Assembly: GCF_011927955.1 (NCBI RefSeq)
Contig: NZ_JAATJN010000001.1
Coordinates: 1,178,001 to 1,242,000 of the forward strand
DNA from: Brevibacterium marinum
Lineage (GTDB): Bacteria; Actinomycetota; Actinomycetes; Actinomycetales; Brevibacteriaceae
Reading direction: 5' to 3'
Length of the DNA stretch: 64,000 nt
Each line of letters begins with the position of its first letter. The first letter of the stretch is position 1. A program made the translations under genes and the position numbers. This document shows positions 8,676 to 18,141 of the stretch, in pieces. The notes beneath the pieces were generated by a model, which was not told the DNA's origin, did not search any database, and saw only the letters and a list, made by a program, of their open reading frames with translations.

Positions 8676-10132
8676 GGCAGGGCCACCTCGGCGGGAGTCA
8701 CCGAGGCCACGAGCATCTGGGCGAAGTCGGCCATGGACGACCGCGAGGACAGCCGGCGCAGCGCGGAATAGGTCTCGTCATCGGCAGCGAGTCCGGCGAA
8801 GGCGAGGCAGCCGTCGAACTTCGCCCGCAGACGGTCCTCGTCGAGTGGTCGGGTGACATGTCCGCGCGGGCGGTCGACCCGATGCGTGCGAGTGTGCCCG
8901 TCCTTCGACGTGGCCGTGACGACCGCGTAGCCGTCGGTCCACTCGGCCGCGCCGATCGGCGGCAGCTGACTCGTCGTCGGAACGACGCGGGGGATGAGCT
9001 CCTGCGCCGCGCCGCGATTGACGGCGGCATCGGTGAATGACTGCGGCGTCAGTTCATGGTCGAGGAGCATCGCGGCGATCGCGTACTCCATGCTGAACTT
9101 TCCCTCCAGGCCGGTGATCGGGCGATGGTGGATGAGGGGGACGAGGCCTCCCGGTTGGACGCAGACCTCGATGGTCGCGATGTCCTCGGCACGCAGACCG
9201 GACTCCGTCAGATCCGAGACGGCGTCCGCCGCGGCCTGGATGTAGTAGCAGCACGGGTACGCCTTGATGTTGAGACCGATCGGCTCGGCCACTGAGTCTG
9301 CGGTGGTGACCGTCGCCGCGGTGCCGTTGCTGACGGTGCCGGGCGAATGCAGGGCGAGGAAGCCCAGCGGGCTCTCGAGCTGCGAGGCGTCGGCGGTGAA
9401 ACCGCCTTCGGCCAGGAGCGCGGCGAGGACGGCGTTGCTGGCCGCTATCCCGGCGTGGAGCGGTTTGGTCATCGTGCCGAAATTCTGGCGGCTGCCGGCG
9501 GCAAGCGATCCCGCGACGCCGAGGGCGTGACGGGTGGCGGCGGCATCGAGTCCGAGGAGACAGCTCGTGGCCACCGCCGCCGCCACGGTGCCGATCGTCG
9601 AGGTCGAATGCCAGCCCAGCTCGTAATGGCGCTCGATGCCGATGTCCGCTGCGATGATGCGGCCGGCGACGGTGCCGCGGGTGTAGGCGTCGACGACGGT
9701 CTGTCCCGACAGATCACGCGCTGCGCTCAGTGCCAGCAGAGCGGGCACGAGGACAGCACTGGGGTGGCTGATCGTGGCGTCGTCGACGTCATCGAAATCG
9801 AGCGCATGTGCGGCCAGACCGCCGAGGATGGCGATGGTCTGCGGATCTGTACCGGCGGCGTAGGGGAGTCCGAGGACTCGAGAGTGTGACGCGCCCGAGG
9901 CGAATGCGCCGCCTGCGATCCTCACCGCCGGTTCCTCCTGTGCCGCAATGGCACAGGCCAGGGTGTCGACGAAAGCGCGTTCGCCCGCCTGGCTCGTCTC
10001 GACCGGGTGCGGGTCCTGCCACTGCGTTGCCAGATGGGTCAGTCGTTCGGTCAGTCCCGCCGCGGTGGCGCTGAGCGGTGCGCTGGTGCGGTCCTCGCCG
10101 ACGGGTGCGGACGGGGGCGATTCTCGGGGCAT
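8672..10132 (-). CDS. MmgE/PrpD family protein
   Basis: This protein belongs to the superfamily of 2-methylcitrate dehydratase (PrpD) and cis-aconitate decarboxylase. About 486 residues. The hallmark LDFDDVDDATISHPSAVLVP (residues about 115-135) and GWHSTSTIGTVAAAVA are clear. ATG 10132 is preceded by AAAGGAG at 9-nt spacing; an in-frame start at 10198 would run through the operator and is rejected. It is the first gene of the minus-strand operon and faces the IclR gene. Such proteins act on tricarboxylic or branched dicarboxylic acids, in line with a TRAP-imported acid, but dehydration versus decarboxylation cannot be decided here. Confidence 0.88.
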   Translation of the reverse strand: MPRESPPSAPVGEDRTSAPLSATAAGLTERLTHLATQWQDPHPVETSQAGERAFVDTLACAIAAQEEPAVRIAGGAFASGASHSRVLGLPYAAGTDPQTIAILGGLAAHALDFDDVDDATISHPSAVLVPALLALSAARDLSGQTVVDAYTRGTVAGRIIAADIGIERHYELGWHSTSTIGTVAAAVATSCLLGLDAAATRHALGVAGSLAAGSRQNFGTMTKPLHAGIAASNAVLAALLAEGGFTADASQLESPLGFLALHSPGTVSNGTAATVTTADSVAEPIGLNIKAYPCCYYIQAAADAVSDLTESGLRAEDIATIEVCVQPGGLVPLIHHRPITGLEGKFSMEYAIAAMLLDHELTPQSFTDAAVNRGAAQELIPRVVPTTSQLPPIGAAEWTDGYAVVTATSKDGHTRTHRVDRPRGHVTRPLDEDRLRAKFDGCLAFAGLAADDETYSALRRLSSRSSMADFAQMLVASVTPAEVALP

Positions 10133-10191
10133 CTGATGCGGCTCCTTTGCCGATGTGGTGCGGGTGCGGGTGTGGTGCGGGACCTTCGTGC

Positions 10192-10218
10192 GTTCCAATA
10201 GTTGGAACGGCGTTCCAA
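10192..10218. promoter_or_regulatory. three-half-site operator, probably for IclR
   Basis: Three alternating 7-bp half-sites, GTTCCAA (10192), TTGGAAC (10202) and GTTCCAA (10212), form two overlapping perfect palindromes, GTTCCAA-TAG-TTGGAAC and TTGGAAC-GGC-GTTCCAA. The half-sites are spaced exactly 10 bp, so they lie on one helix face. They lie in the 175-bp gap between the divergent MmgE/PrpD operon and the iclR-type gene, where a local regulator would control both. Confidence 0.8.
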
Positions 10219-10307
10219 TCCGTGTTTATCATTGACGAGGTATCGTTCGAAGTCAAGGCCCGCCTGAATGGCAAGACGGCGGAGGAGCACGCGAAGGAGC
10301 ACTACTC

Positions 10308-11063
10308 GTGACCGGTTCGAACTCGGCAGGACCGATCCGCAGCGTTGTCAACGCACTTCGGGTCATCGAGGCATTGGCCGAACACAAGGAGATCGGGGTC
10401 TCGGAGCTCGCCCGCAGGCTCGAGATGCCCAAGACCTCGACGTACAGGAGCCTCGAGACGCTGGCTCACGCGGGATGGGTCACCCCCTCCGGAGAGGACC
10501 GGGCCCGGTGGTCGCTGACGAATCGGGCGCTCATCATCGGGCTCAGCACCGCCTCGGCGGGCAATCTCACTCAGTTGGCGGTTCGGGAGATGAACGGGGT
10601 GCGCGACGTCATCGGTGAGACGATGCACCTGCTCATGCTCGACGGCCTCGACCACGTGGTCGTCGCCCGGGTCGACGGGACCAATCCGATCCGGACGTTC
10701 CTCGAACTCGGCACCCGCCCGATGTTCCACTCCACCTCGAGCGGCCGTTCACTGCTGTCGGTCATGGCCGAGGCCGACGTGGCCGAGATCCTCGACCGGG
10801 AGGCGCGCGAGCAGGACTTCGACCGCGCCGAGGTCCTCGACGAGGTTCGCCTCACACGTGAGCGCGGATATGCGCTCAATCATGCGGAGTGGCGGACGAA
10901 CATCGCGGCGGTCGGCGTCCCCGTCGTGACTCAGCAGGGCGTCCCCCTCGCCGCGATCTCCATTTCGATGCCGCTGACGAGCTTTCTCGAGCATGACCAC
11001 GAGCGGGTGGGCCGTCTGCTCGTCGAGGCCGGCGCTCGCATCACCGAATCGCTGATCTGCTGA
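10308..11063 (+). CDS. IclR family transcriptional regulator
   Basis: A 251-residue regulator with an N-terminal winged helix-turn-helix (residues about 10-65, containing VSELARRLEMPKTSTYRSLETL) and a C-terminal IclR effector domain ending ISISMPLTSFLEHDHERVGRLL. The GTG start at 10308 follows GAAGGAG at 8 nt. It is divergent from the CoA/TRAP operon and separated from it by a palindromic operator, so it most likely senses the imported acid or its CoA product. Confidence 0.92.
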   Translation: MTGSNSAGPIRSVVNALRVIEALAEHKEIGVSELARRLEMPKTSTYRSLETLAHAGWVTPSGEDRARWSLTNRALIIGLSTASAGNLTQLAVREMNGVRDVIGETMHLLMLDGLDHVVVARVDGTNPIRTFLELGTRPMFHSTSSGRSLLSVMAEADVAEILDREAREQDFDRAEVLDEVRLTRERGYALNHAEWRTNIAAVGVPVVTQQGVPLAAISISMPLTSFLEHDHERVGRLLVEAGARITESLIC

Positions 11064-11092
11064 GTCGAGTCCCTGTCGCGCCGGTTGCGAAT

Positions 11093-11143
11093 CGCACCGG
11101 CAGCCACAAAACGCACCGGCAGTCACAAAACGCACCGTTGCAG
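11093..11143. repeat. short 19-bp tandem repeat
   Basis: Two nearly identical 19-bp units (CGCACCGGCAGYCACAAAA at 11093 and 11112) and the start of a third (CGCACCG at 11131) follow the iclR-type gene. They overlap a GC-rich inverted repeat (GCCGG...CCGGC, 11079-11101) that could serve as terminator for the convergent genes. Confidence 0.55.
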
Positions 11144-11250
11144 ATGTAGGGCGTGGGGGTAGTTGGGCGTGATGCTCCAGCGGCGCCGCTTCCGCGAAGT
11201 CGCGATCAGCTTGCCGCAATCAACCGGCCGCATTCAGCCTGTCGCGACGC

Positions 11251-12372
11251 TCAACCGACAGAGTTCGATGGGGCTGAGGTCGCTGAGTTCGCCGAGGTCC
11301 GCGCCTTCGTCGACCGCACGAACGACCACACCATTCCGCAGAAGACGATCGCCCAGACGGAGAGGCCGATCCAGTACCACTGGGCGCCGATCCACGAGAT
11401 GACGGGCACCTCGTCGACCCGTCCGACGTTGGTGCTCGCCACGGAGTACATGCCGAGTGGGAAGACCATGCTCCACAATCCGGCCGAATACCCCAGTGGG
11501 ATGCGGTGACGGAAGTGCCGCCACAGCCCGGCAAGGACGAGTGCGGGGATGAGCCAGGTCGAGATCGCCCATAGGATCGCCGAGGTGCCGGCCACGATGA
11601 GCGTCGTGGCCGCGAAGATCGGTGCTGCCCCGCCCTCGAGGATCTTCGATCCCGCCACCACGGAGATGGCCAGCGCCCCCATCATCACCCAATACGGGGC
11701 ATCGAGATCCTCGGGGCCGATCCGGTGGATCAGGGCCCTCATGCCCACGAAGACGGCGCAGGCGAGATACAGGCCGACGCCGACGCTCCAGGCGATGACC
11801 GCGATGACTGCGAGCCCGGCGCTGAAATTCGGCTCGGCTCCCGGGGTCGGGAGATTCGCCATGAGTCCCGACGCGGCGACCGCAACCGACTGGGCGGCGA
11901 CCACGCAGACGAACCACGTGCCGTTGACTTGCGTGAGGATGGGCGACGTCGAGGAGCCGAGCACGGCGGAGAAGGGGATGAGATAGCCCAGGAGCAGCCA
12001 GGCGAGGAGGCCGAGGCAGAAGACCGCGAGCGCGACGCGGAAGTGGGCCTGGCCCTCCAATGCTGTGGCCAGGACATTCGTCGCTGCAACGAAGGTGAAG
12101 AATCCGAAGGCCTTCGAAGGGTTGTGGAGATCGGCGCGCAGCTCGTCGTTGTGGGAACAGGCTCGCCAGATGATGAGCGTGAGAAAGAAGATGTAGAGAA
12201 CCACGGCCACCCAGAACAGGGCGGTCGAGAGAATCATCAGGCCCTTGAGGTGTGCACCGACCGACATGATGCCCGTCGCCATCACGGACGCGAAGCATCC
12301 AGGGGTGAGGGTGCCGGGGCTCAGCCCCCACTTGCTCTGCAGGTGCGTCAGGCCCGTCTGTCCAGTGCTCAT
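11251..12372 (-). CDS. TDT/SLAC1 family transporter
   Basis: This integral membrane protein belongs to the tellurite-resistance/dicarboxylate transporter (TDT) family, which includes TehA, Mae1 and plant SLAC1 channels. About 373 residues with ten hydrophobic segments; LSPGTLTPGCFASVMATGIMSVG at the N terminus is the usual first-helix signature. Family members carry malate, sulfite or anions; the substrate here is unknown. The start is uncertain: ATG 12372 has GGAAGA almost touching it, while an in-frame ATG at 12408 has no visible ribosome site. It is convergent with the iclR-type gene and divergent from the ABC ATPase. Confidence 0.85.
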   Translation of the reverse strand: MSTGQTGLTHLQSKWGLSPGTLTPGCFASVMATGIMSVGAHLKGLMILSTALFWVAVVLYIFFLTLIIWRACSHNDELRADLHNPSKAFGFFTFVAATNVLATALEGQAHFRVALAVFCLGLLAWLLLGYLIPFSAVLGSSTSPILTQVNGTWFVCVVAAQSVAVAASGLMANLPTPGAEPNFSAGLAVIAVIAWSVGVGLYLACAVFVGMRALIHRIGPEDLDAPYWVMMGALAISVVAGSKILEGGAAPIFAATTLIVAGTSAILWAISTWLIPALVLAGLWRHFRHRIPLGYSAGLWSMVFPLGMYSVASTNVGRVDEVPVISWIGAQWYWIGLSVWAIVFCGMVWSFVRSTKARTSANSATSAPSNSVG

Positions 12373-12449
12373 TCTTCCATTATCGACTTTTTGTGGGATT
12401 GCGGACATTCACGGGGGAGTCTGCGGGGATTCTCGTCGTCGACCACTAT

Positions 12450-12465
12450 AGTTACCTATCGGTAA
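12450..12465. promoter_or_regulatory. palindrome upstream of the ABC/YhgE pair
   Basis: GTTACCTATCGGTAAC is a perfect 6-bp inverted repeat around TATC. It lies in the 233-bp gap between the TDT gene and the ABC ATPase and is the best operator candidate there. No regulator gene is adjacent, so its protein is unknown. Confidence 0.5.
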
Positions 12466-12605
12466 CATTATTTGTGCCAAACGGAACGCCCGTCAGCGCC
12501 CATGTGGCGTAATGTGCTCGGCAGTGGAACGCGCCAGACCGCGTTCCCGGCGTCATCGGCCGGCACGATCGGTCGACACAGTCGCAGACACTGGGAGCAG
12601 TAGAA

Positions 12606-13448
12606 ATGCAGAGCACCTCGCAGAAACTCGCCGAGGAGACAGAGCAGGCAGCGGTCCAGGTCAGCCTCCGCGAGTGGGGGATGTCGGGGAAACAGGGAAA
12701 CGTCTTCTCCGGGATCGACCTCGACGTGCCCGCCGGAGCCGTCGCCATCATCAAAGGGCCGGCCGGGACGGGCAAAACCTCCCTGTTGCTCTCGATCGCC
12801 GGACGCATGCGCGTGGACACCGGTGAGGGCCAAGTGGGCGAATTCGACATCCGCAAGCAGGCCCGCCGTGCCCGCGAGGAGGTCAGCGTCGGCCATATCG
12901 ACGGGCTGACCGACCTGGAGGACGACTTCACCCTCGCCCAGCACATCGCCGAACGGCTCATCATGCTTCAGCCCTGGTACAAACCGTGGGTCTCGAAGTC
13001 CTCTCTGCGCGAGGTCATCGACGTCATCCGCGACACTTTCGACTCCGCCACCGAGGTGATCGACCGCCTCCCCGAGGGGCAGTTCTCCGCCACGGACGCC
13101 AGGCATGCCGACTTCCTCATCGACGAGGAGGGCAGGGCCTTCGTCTCAGAGCTCAGCGAGCTGCAGAAGTTCCTCCTCGAGCTCGGTCTCGCCAGCCTCG
13201 CCCAGGCCCCGGTCGTCGTGCTCGACAATATCGACTTCCTGCGCGATCGCGGAGACCGGGCACGTGCGTGGGCGGCGATCCTCATCTATCAGGAGCTGCG
13301 CCGTCAACGCGAGCCTGAGCGCCCGCTCACGGTGATCGCCTCCTGCGAGGATTCCTCCGAGGTCGACCTCGTCCTCGAAGCCCTGCATACGGAAGTCTCG
13401 CCCACCTCGGTGAGCGAACTGCCCCTGACACAGCACCCACGGCACTGA
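12606..13448 (+). CDS. ABC-type ATPase partnered with YhgE/Pip protein
   Basis: An ATP-binding cassette protein of 280 residues with Walker A IIKGPAGTGKTSLL (about 47-60) and Walker B PVVVLDNIDFL. In place of a classical LSGGQ signature there is VSELSELQKFLLELGLAS, and the D in the Walker B is followed by N rather than E (LDNID), so hydrolysis may be altered. It is 52 bases upstream of a YhgE/Pip membrane protein, in the same direction, and probably drives or regulates it. Similar ATPase-plus-YhgE pairs occur in other actinobacteria; the transported molecule is unknown. Confidence 0.8.
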   Translation: MQSTSQKLAEETEQAAVQVSLREWGMSGKQGNVFSGIDLDVPAGAVAIIKGPAGTGKTSLLLSIAGRMRVDTGEGQVGEFDIRKQARRAREEVSVGHIDGLTDLEDDFTLAQHIAERLIMLQPWYKPWVSKSSLREVIDVIRDTFDSATEVIDRLPEGQFSATDARHADFLIDEEGRAFVSELSELQKFLLELGLASLAQAPVVVLDNIDFLRDRGDRARAWAAILIYQELRRQREPERPLTVIASCEDSSEVDLVLEALHTEVSPTSVSELPLTQHPRH

Positions 13449-13500
13449 GGCGAGTGCCCCACCCGTTGCGAACCTGATCCGACAATAAGGTGTTTCTTCG

Positions 13501-15678
13501 ATGTTCTCACTGCCCTGGCTCGAACTCAGTCGTTTCAAACGGCACACGATCACCCGTTTGGCGATCATCGTCGTGGCCGTCATCCCCGCGATCTACGGAG
13601 GCCTGTACCTGGCCTCGAACTGGGCCCCGACCGACAACCTCGACCAGCTCAAAGCGGCCGTGGTCAACACGGACGAGGGTGCCGAGAGGCCGAAATCGGA
13701 CGGCGAAGAGCTCCATGCCGGAGACGAGCTCGTCGATCAGATCACTCCCGAGGGCGAAGGCGGTTTCGACTGGCAGGAGACATCGGCGAAGGAGGCCGAA
13801 GACGGCCTGGCCGAAGGCGAGTACTTCGCAGTCCTCGAGATCCCCTCGAACTTCTCCGAGCGGCTCGTCTCGACCGGCGGGAACGATCCCGACCAGGCCG
13901 GGCTGAATCTGCGCACGGACGACGCGCACAACTTCATCGTCGGCCAGGTGGCCGGCACGATTCTCAACGAGATCAAATCGAGCCTCAACGCGACCACCAC
14001 CGCCGAATACGTCTCCGAGGTCTATCTCGGCTTCAACGACATCCACTCCTCGACCGAGCAGGCCGTCGACGGCGCCTCCCAGCTCAATGACGGCGCGGTC
14101 GATCTGCACGACGGTACGGGCGAACTCTCCGACGGCGCCCACACCCTCGACGAGGGAGTCGGCACGCTCCAGACCGGCATCGGCGACCTCGACGACGGAG
14201 CGGGCGAGCTGGTCACGGGCAGCGGTGATCTCAAGACGGGCGCCGACACCCTGGCCACAGGCACCACCGAGGCGAAGAACGGCGCGAAGAAGCTCTCCAC
14301 CGGAGCGGGTCAGGTCGCCGACGGAACCTCGCAGCTGCGCGACACTGCGGACGAGGCCACCGACAAGGCCGAGGACCTGCGCGATCGCGCCGACGACCTC
14401 GTCGAGGGAGCTCGGCCCAAACTCGACCGCGCGGAGGAGGACTTCGACTCCGCACATGAGACGGTCACCGGTGACATGGACGAGCGAGTCGCTCAGCTGC
14501 GCGAAGACTACCCGGACGATCCGAATGTGGCGAAGCTCGCCGAGGACATGGACAACCTCGGCGGGGATCTCGACGAGGCCCACGGCCGCGCCTCGAATGC
14601 GGCCGATGAGGCGAAGGATCTGGAGGATCCGGTCAAGGACGCCGTCGACGACGTCATGGGCAAGATCAAGCAGGCCGATCAGAAGATCGGCACACTCGAC
14701 GATGGGGCGCAGAAGGTCTCCACCGGGGCCGATGACCTGCATTCCGGTCTCATCGAGCTCGACACGGGCGCAGGCGACCTCGCCGATGGCGCCGGTGACC
14801 TCCATGACGGCACCATCAAGCTCAAGGACGGAACCGAACAGGCCAAGACCGGTGTCGCCGATCTCAAGGACGGATCCTCACAGCTCGCCGACGGTTCGGA
14901 CGAACTCGACAAGGGGGCGAAGAAGCTCGTCGACGGTTCCGGCGAGCTCGCCGACAAACTCGCCGAGGGGCTCAAGCAGATCCCGACCTACGACAAGTCC
15001 GATCGAGAGAACCGCTCCGACGTCGTCGCCATGCCCGTCGACGCCGAGAAGGTCAAGGACAACGCCGTCGACGCCTACGGTGAGGGCCTTGCCGCCTTCT
15101 TCGTCTCCCTGGCGCTGTGGATCGGCGGCATGATCACCTACATGGTCATCAACGCCATTCCCTATCGCGCGCTGATGTCATCGGCGAAATCGACTCGCAT
15201 CGCCTGGGCCGGCTACGTGCCCGGCATCCTGTTCGGAGTCGCGCAGGTGGCGGTGCTCTACGGAGTGCTCAGCTTCGCCCTCGACTTCTCCGTCGGGAGC
15301 TGGGTGTGGACCCTGTTGTTCTCGATCCTCGTCGCGGCCAGCTTCCATTCGGTCCACCAGCTCTGTGTCGCGGCCCTGGGCGGTGTCGGCAGACTGATCG
15401 CGCTCGTTCTGCTCATGGTCCAGATCGCCTCGGCGGGCGGGACCTACCCGGTTGAGACGGCGCCCGGCATATTCCAGATCATCTCGCCGTTCCTGCCGAT
15501 GACGCACGCGGTCGAGGGTCTGCGGGCCCTCATCGCCGGCGGTGACATGTTCATCGCCGCCCAATCGGCGGTCGTTCTGCTGCTGATGACCGCGATCTGC
15601 CTGGTGGCGACGGTGCTCGTCTGCGGTCGGAAGCGGACGGTCACACTCACCCAGCTGCATCCGAGCCTGTCGTTGTAG
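13501..15678 (+). CDS. YhgE/Pip domain membrane protein with repeat-rich extracellular domain
   Basis: A 725-residue membrane protein. One N-terminal helix (residues about 20-42, LAIIVVAVIPAIYGGLYLASNW) is followed by a large extracellular region, then five or six C-terminal helices of the ABC-2 permease type. From about residue 185 to 300 and 395 to 490 the extracellular part is built of repeats of the form LxDGAxxLxxG, as in the Pip/YhgE and ESX-linked proteins of Gram-positives; residues 300-390 look coiled-coil. ATG 13501 starts just after the ABC ATPase gene, so the two likely form a transport complex. Phage-receptor (Pip) and type VII secretion roles are known for relatives; none is shown here. 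Confidence 0.88.
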   Translation: MFSLPWLELSRFKRHTITRLAIIVVAVIPAIYGGLYLASNWAPTDNLDQLKAAVVNTDEGAERPKSDGEELHAGDELVDQITPEGEGGFDWQETSAKEAEDGLAEGEYFAVLEIPSNFSERLVSTGGNDPDQAGLNLRTDDAHNFIVGQVAGTILNEIKSSLNATTTAEYVSEVYLGFNDIHSSTEQAVDGASQLNDGAVDLHDGTGELSDGAHTLDEGVGTLQTGIGDLDDGAGELVTGSGDLKTGADTLATGTTEAKNGAKKLSTGAGQVADGTSQLRDTADEATDKAEDLRDRADDLVEGARPKLDRAEEDFDSAHETVTGDMDERVAQLREDYPDDPNVAKLAEDMDNLGGDLDEAHGRASNAADEAKDLEDPVKDAVDDVMGKIKQADQKIGTLDDGAQKVSTGADDLHSGLIELDTGAGDLADGAGDLHDGTIKLKDGTEQAKTGVADLKDGSSQLADGSDELDKGAKKLVDGSGELADKLAEGLKQIPTYDKSDRENRSDVVAMPVDAEKVKDNAVDAYGEGLAAFFVSLALWIGGMITYMVINAIPYRALMSSAKSTRIAWAGYVPGILFGVAQVAVLYGVLSFALDFSVGSWVWTLLFSILVAASFHSVHQLCVAALGGVGRLIALVLLMVQIASAGGTYPVETAPGIFQIISPFLPMTHAVEGLRALIAGGDMFIAAQSAVVLLLMTAICLVATVLVCGRKRTVTLTQLHPSLSL

Positions 15679-15703
15679 CGCTGATCCCCCGCCGAGGCGG
15701 AGT

Positions 15704-16426
<723 letters not shown>

Positions 16427-16539
16427 GCCTGCCACAGTATCCATCGGCGCGGACATAGCGATCTGGGCAACACCCTTCTGCACGACGACGATGGTAGACA
16501 GCCGACGTGGTGCTGATGTCCCCTCGCTGCAGCTGGGTG

Positions 16540-17139
16540 CTACCCGAACGCAAGCCGCAGGGCCAGGACCACCAGCACGATCGCGATGAGGATGTCGAGG
16601 ATCTGCCACACTCGCGGCCGAGCCAGATACCCCGACAGCCCGCGGGCGCCGTAGCCGATGCCGAGGAACCACGTGATCGATCCCAGGATCGCCCCGATCG
16701 TGAACGGCCAGACACCGCCGGACCCCTGCTGATTCGCGAGGTTGCCGAGCATGACCACCGTGTCGAGGTAGACGCCCGGATTGAGGAATGTCAGGGCCAG
16801 GGTCGTGACGACGACGGACTTCAGGCTGCGCTGGTGCGTATCAGCTTCGAGACCCGAGGCCCTGCGTGCAGATTTCAGACTGTCCCACGCGTACCAGAGC
16901 AGATAGGCCACACCCAGCCACCGCAGGATCTCCAGCGCCCACGGCGCCACCAACACGATCGCACCGATACCCACCGTGCCGGCCGTGATGAGCAGGGTGT
17001 CGGCGAGGATGCAGATGCCGAGCACCACGCCGAGGTGTTCGCGCCGAATGCCCTGACGCAGGACGAGGGCGTTCTGGGGTCCGACGGCGATGATGAGCGA
17101 CCAACCGGCCAGGGTCCCGCTGATGAGATGAGTGAGCAC
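16540..17139 (-). CDS. lysE: LysE-type amino acid exporter
   Basis: A 199-residue, six-helix exporter of the LysE/ArgO family, which removes excess lysine or arginine. The N-terminal signature LIIAVGPQNALVLRQGIRREH is distinctive. The gene is divergent from a LysR-type regulator, 54 bases apart, the classical lysE-lysG layout in which the regulator turns on export when basic amino acids accumulate. Confidence 0.92.
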   Translation of the reverse strand: MLTHLISGTLAGWSLIIAVGPQNALVLRQGIRREHLGVVLGICILADTLLITAGTVGIGAIVLVAPWALEILRWLGVAYLLWYAWDSLKSARRASGLEADTHQRSLKSVVVTTLALTFLNPGVYLDTVVMLGNLANQQGSGGVWPFTIGAILGSITWFLGIGYGARGLSGYLARPRVWQILDILIAIVLVVLALRLAFG

Positions 17140-17193
17140 CCGAAAAGACTATGACGCTCTCGCTGATAAGAAAAACAACATAATCTTTACTTG

Positions 17194-18135
17194 ATGCACA
17201 ATTGTTTCATGAACATCGATCACGTCAAGGCCCTTGCTGCCGTCGTCGACGAGGGCACGGTGGAGGACGGAGCGTTCGTCCTCGGCGTCACCCCATCGGC
17301 GACGAGCCAGCGCATCCGCACCCTCGAATCCCGACTGGGACAAGTGCTCATCCGTCGCACGAACCCCATCACCGTCACCGAGGCGGGGGAAGCGGTGCTC
17401 AAATATGCGCGGGAGATCGAGCTCCTCGAGTCCGAAACCATGGATCGTCTCCACGGCATCGACGTCGATGCTCCCGGCGAAGGCGAGGCGAGCGGAGCCA
17501 GGAGAGGGAGAGAGCCGACGGTGCTGCGGATCGGGGTCAACGCCGATTCGCTGGCGACCTGGTTCCGGCCGATCTTCGCCGAGGTTGCCGAATGGGACGA
17601 CATCGTCATCCGCATCGAGGTCGCCGACCAGAATGTGGCCCTGCCCCTCCTGACCTCGGGGGAGGTGCTGGGCACGATCACCTCGGCGGAGTCCGGCGGC
17701 TACGGTACCCAGGTCAAGAGACTCGGGTCGATGCGCTACGTCGCCGTCGCGACGAAAGGTCTGCTGGAGAAGCACGGTGCCCACCCCGATGATCACGGCT
17801 CCCTCGCCGAGGTGGATCTCGGATCCCTGCCGATGGTGAACTTCGGCAAGGACGATGACCTGCAGTTCGCCTTTCTCCGGCGGGCAGGGGCCACCACGGT
17901 CCCGCCGATGTCCGTGGTGCCCAGCTCCTCGGAGTTCGCGGTCGCAGTCGAGGCCGGTGTCGGCTGGGGGCTCATCCCCATCATGCAGCTGGGGGACCTC
18001 AGCGATGACCTCGTGCCGATTTCGGACGAGCCGAACATCGACGTGGACCTCTACTGGCATCACTGGAATCTGGCCTCGCAGAAGCTCGGCCGCCTCACCG
18101 AGGCGCTCGATCGTGCCGCCGCGCAGATGCGATGA
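17194..18135 (+). CDS. lysG: LysR family regulator LysG/ArgP
   Basis: A 313-residue LysR-type activator with an N-terminal helix-turn-helix (VKALAAVVDEGT ... TPSATSQRIRTLESRLG) and a periplasmic-binding-like effector domain. It is divergent from lysE and so matches LysG/ArgP, which binds lysine or arginine. The start is not settled: TAATCT (17181-17186) is 7 nt before ATG 17194, which suggests leaderless translation; ATG 17209 (MNIDHVKAL) is the start that best fits the family length. No Shine-Dalgarno is visible before either. Confidence 0.9.
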   Translation: MHNCFMNIDHVKALAAVVDEGTVEDGAFVLGVTPSATSQRIRTLESRLGQVLIRRTNPITVTEAGEAVLKYAREIELLESETMDRLHGIDVDAPGEGEASGARRGREPTVLRIGVNADSLATWFRPIFAEVAEWDDIVIRIEVADQNVALPLLTSGEVLGTITSAESGGYGTQVKRLGSMRYVAVATKGLLEKHGAHPDDHGSLAEVDLGSLPMVNFGKDDDLQFAFLRRAGATTVPPMSVVPSSSEFAVAVEAGVGWGLIPIMQLGDLSDDLVPISDEPNIDVDLYWHHWNLASQKLGRLTEALDRAAAQMR

Positions 18136-18141
18136 AGGTGC

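Noticed and set aside
11093-11143. short tandem repeats as CRISPR or attachment site
   Set aside because: Only two and a part copies of 19 bp with no spacers; too short for CRISPR and no integrase nearby.
13507-14805. 432-codon minus-strand frame opposite the YhgE gene
   Set aside because: Its repeats mirror the LxxGA repeats of the sense gene; no independent evidence for coding.
16427-16672. longer N terminus for the ATPase at 15704
   Set aside because: The extension overlaps lysE and reads as Arg/Ala-rich nonsense; starts at 16426-16456 fit the family.
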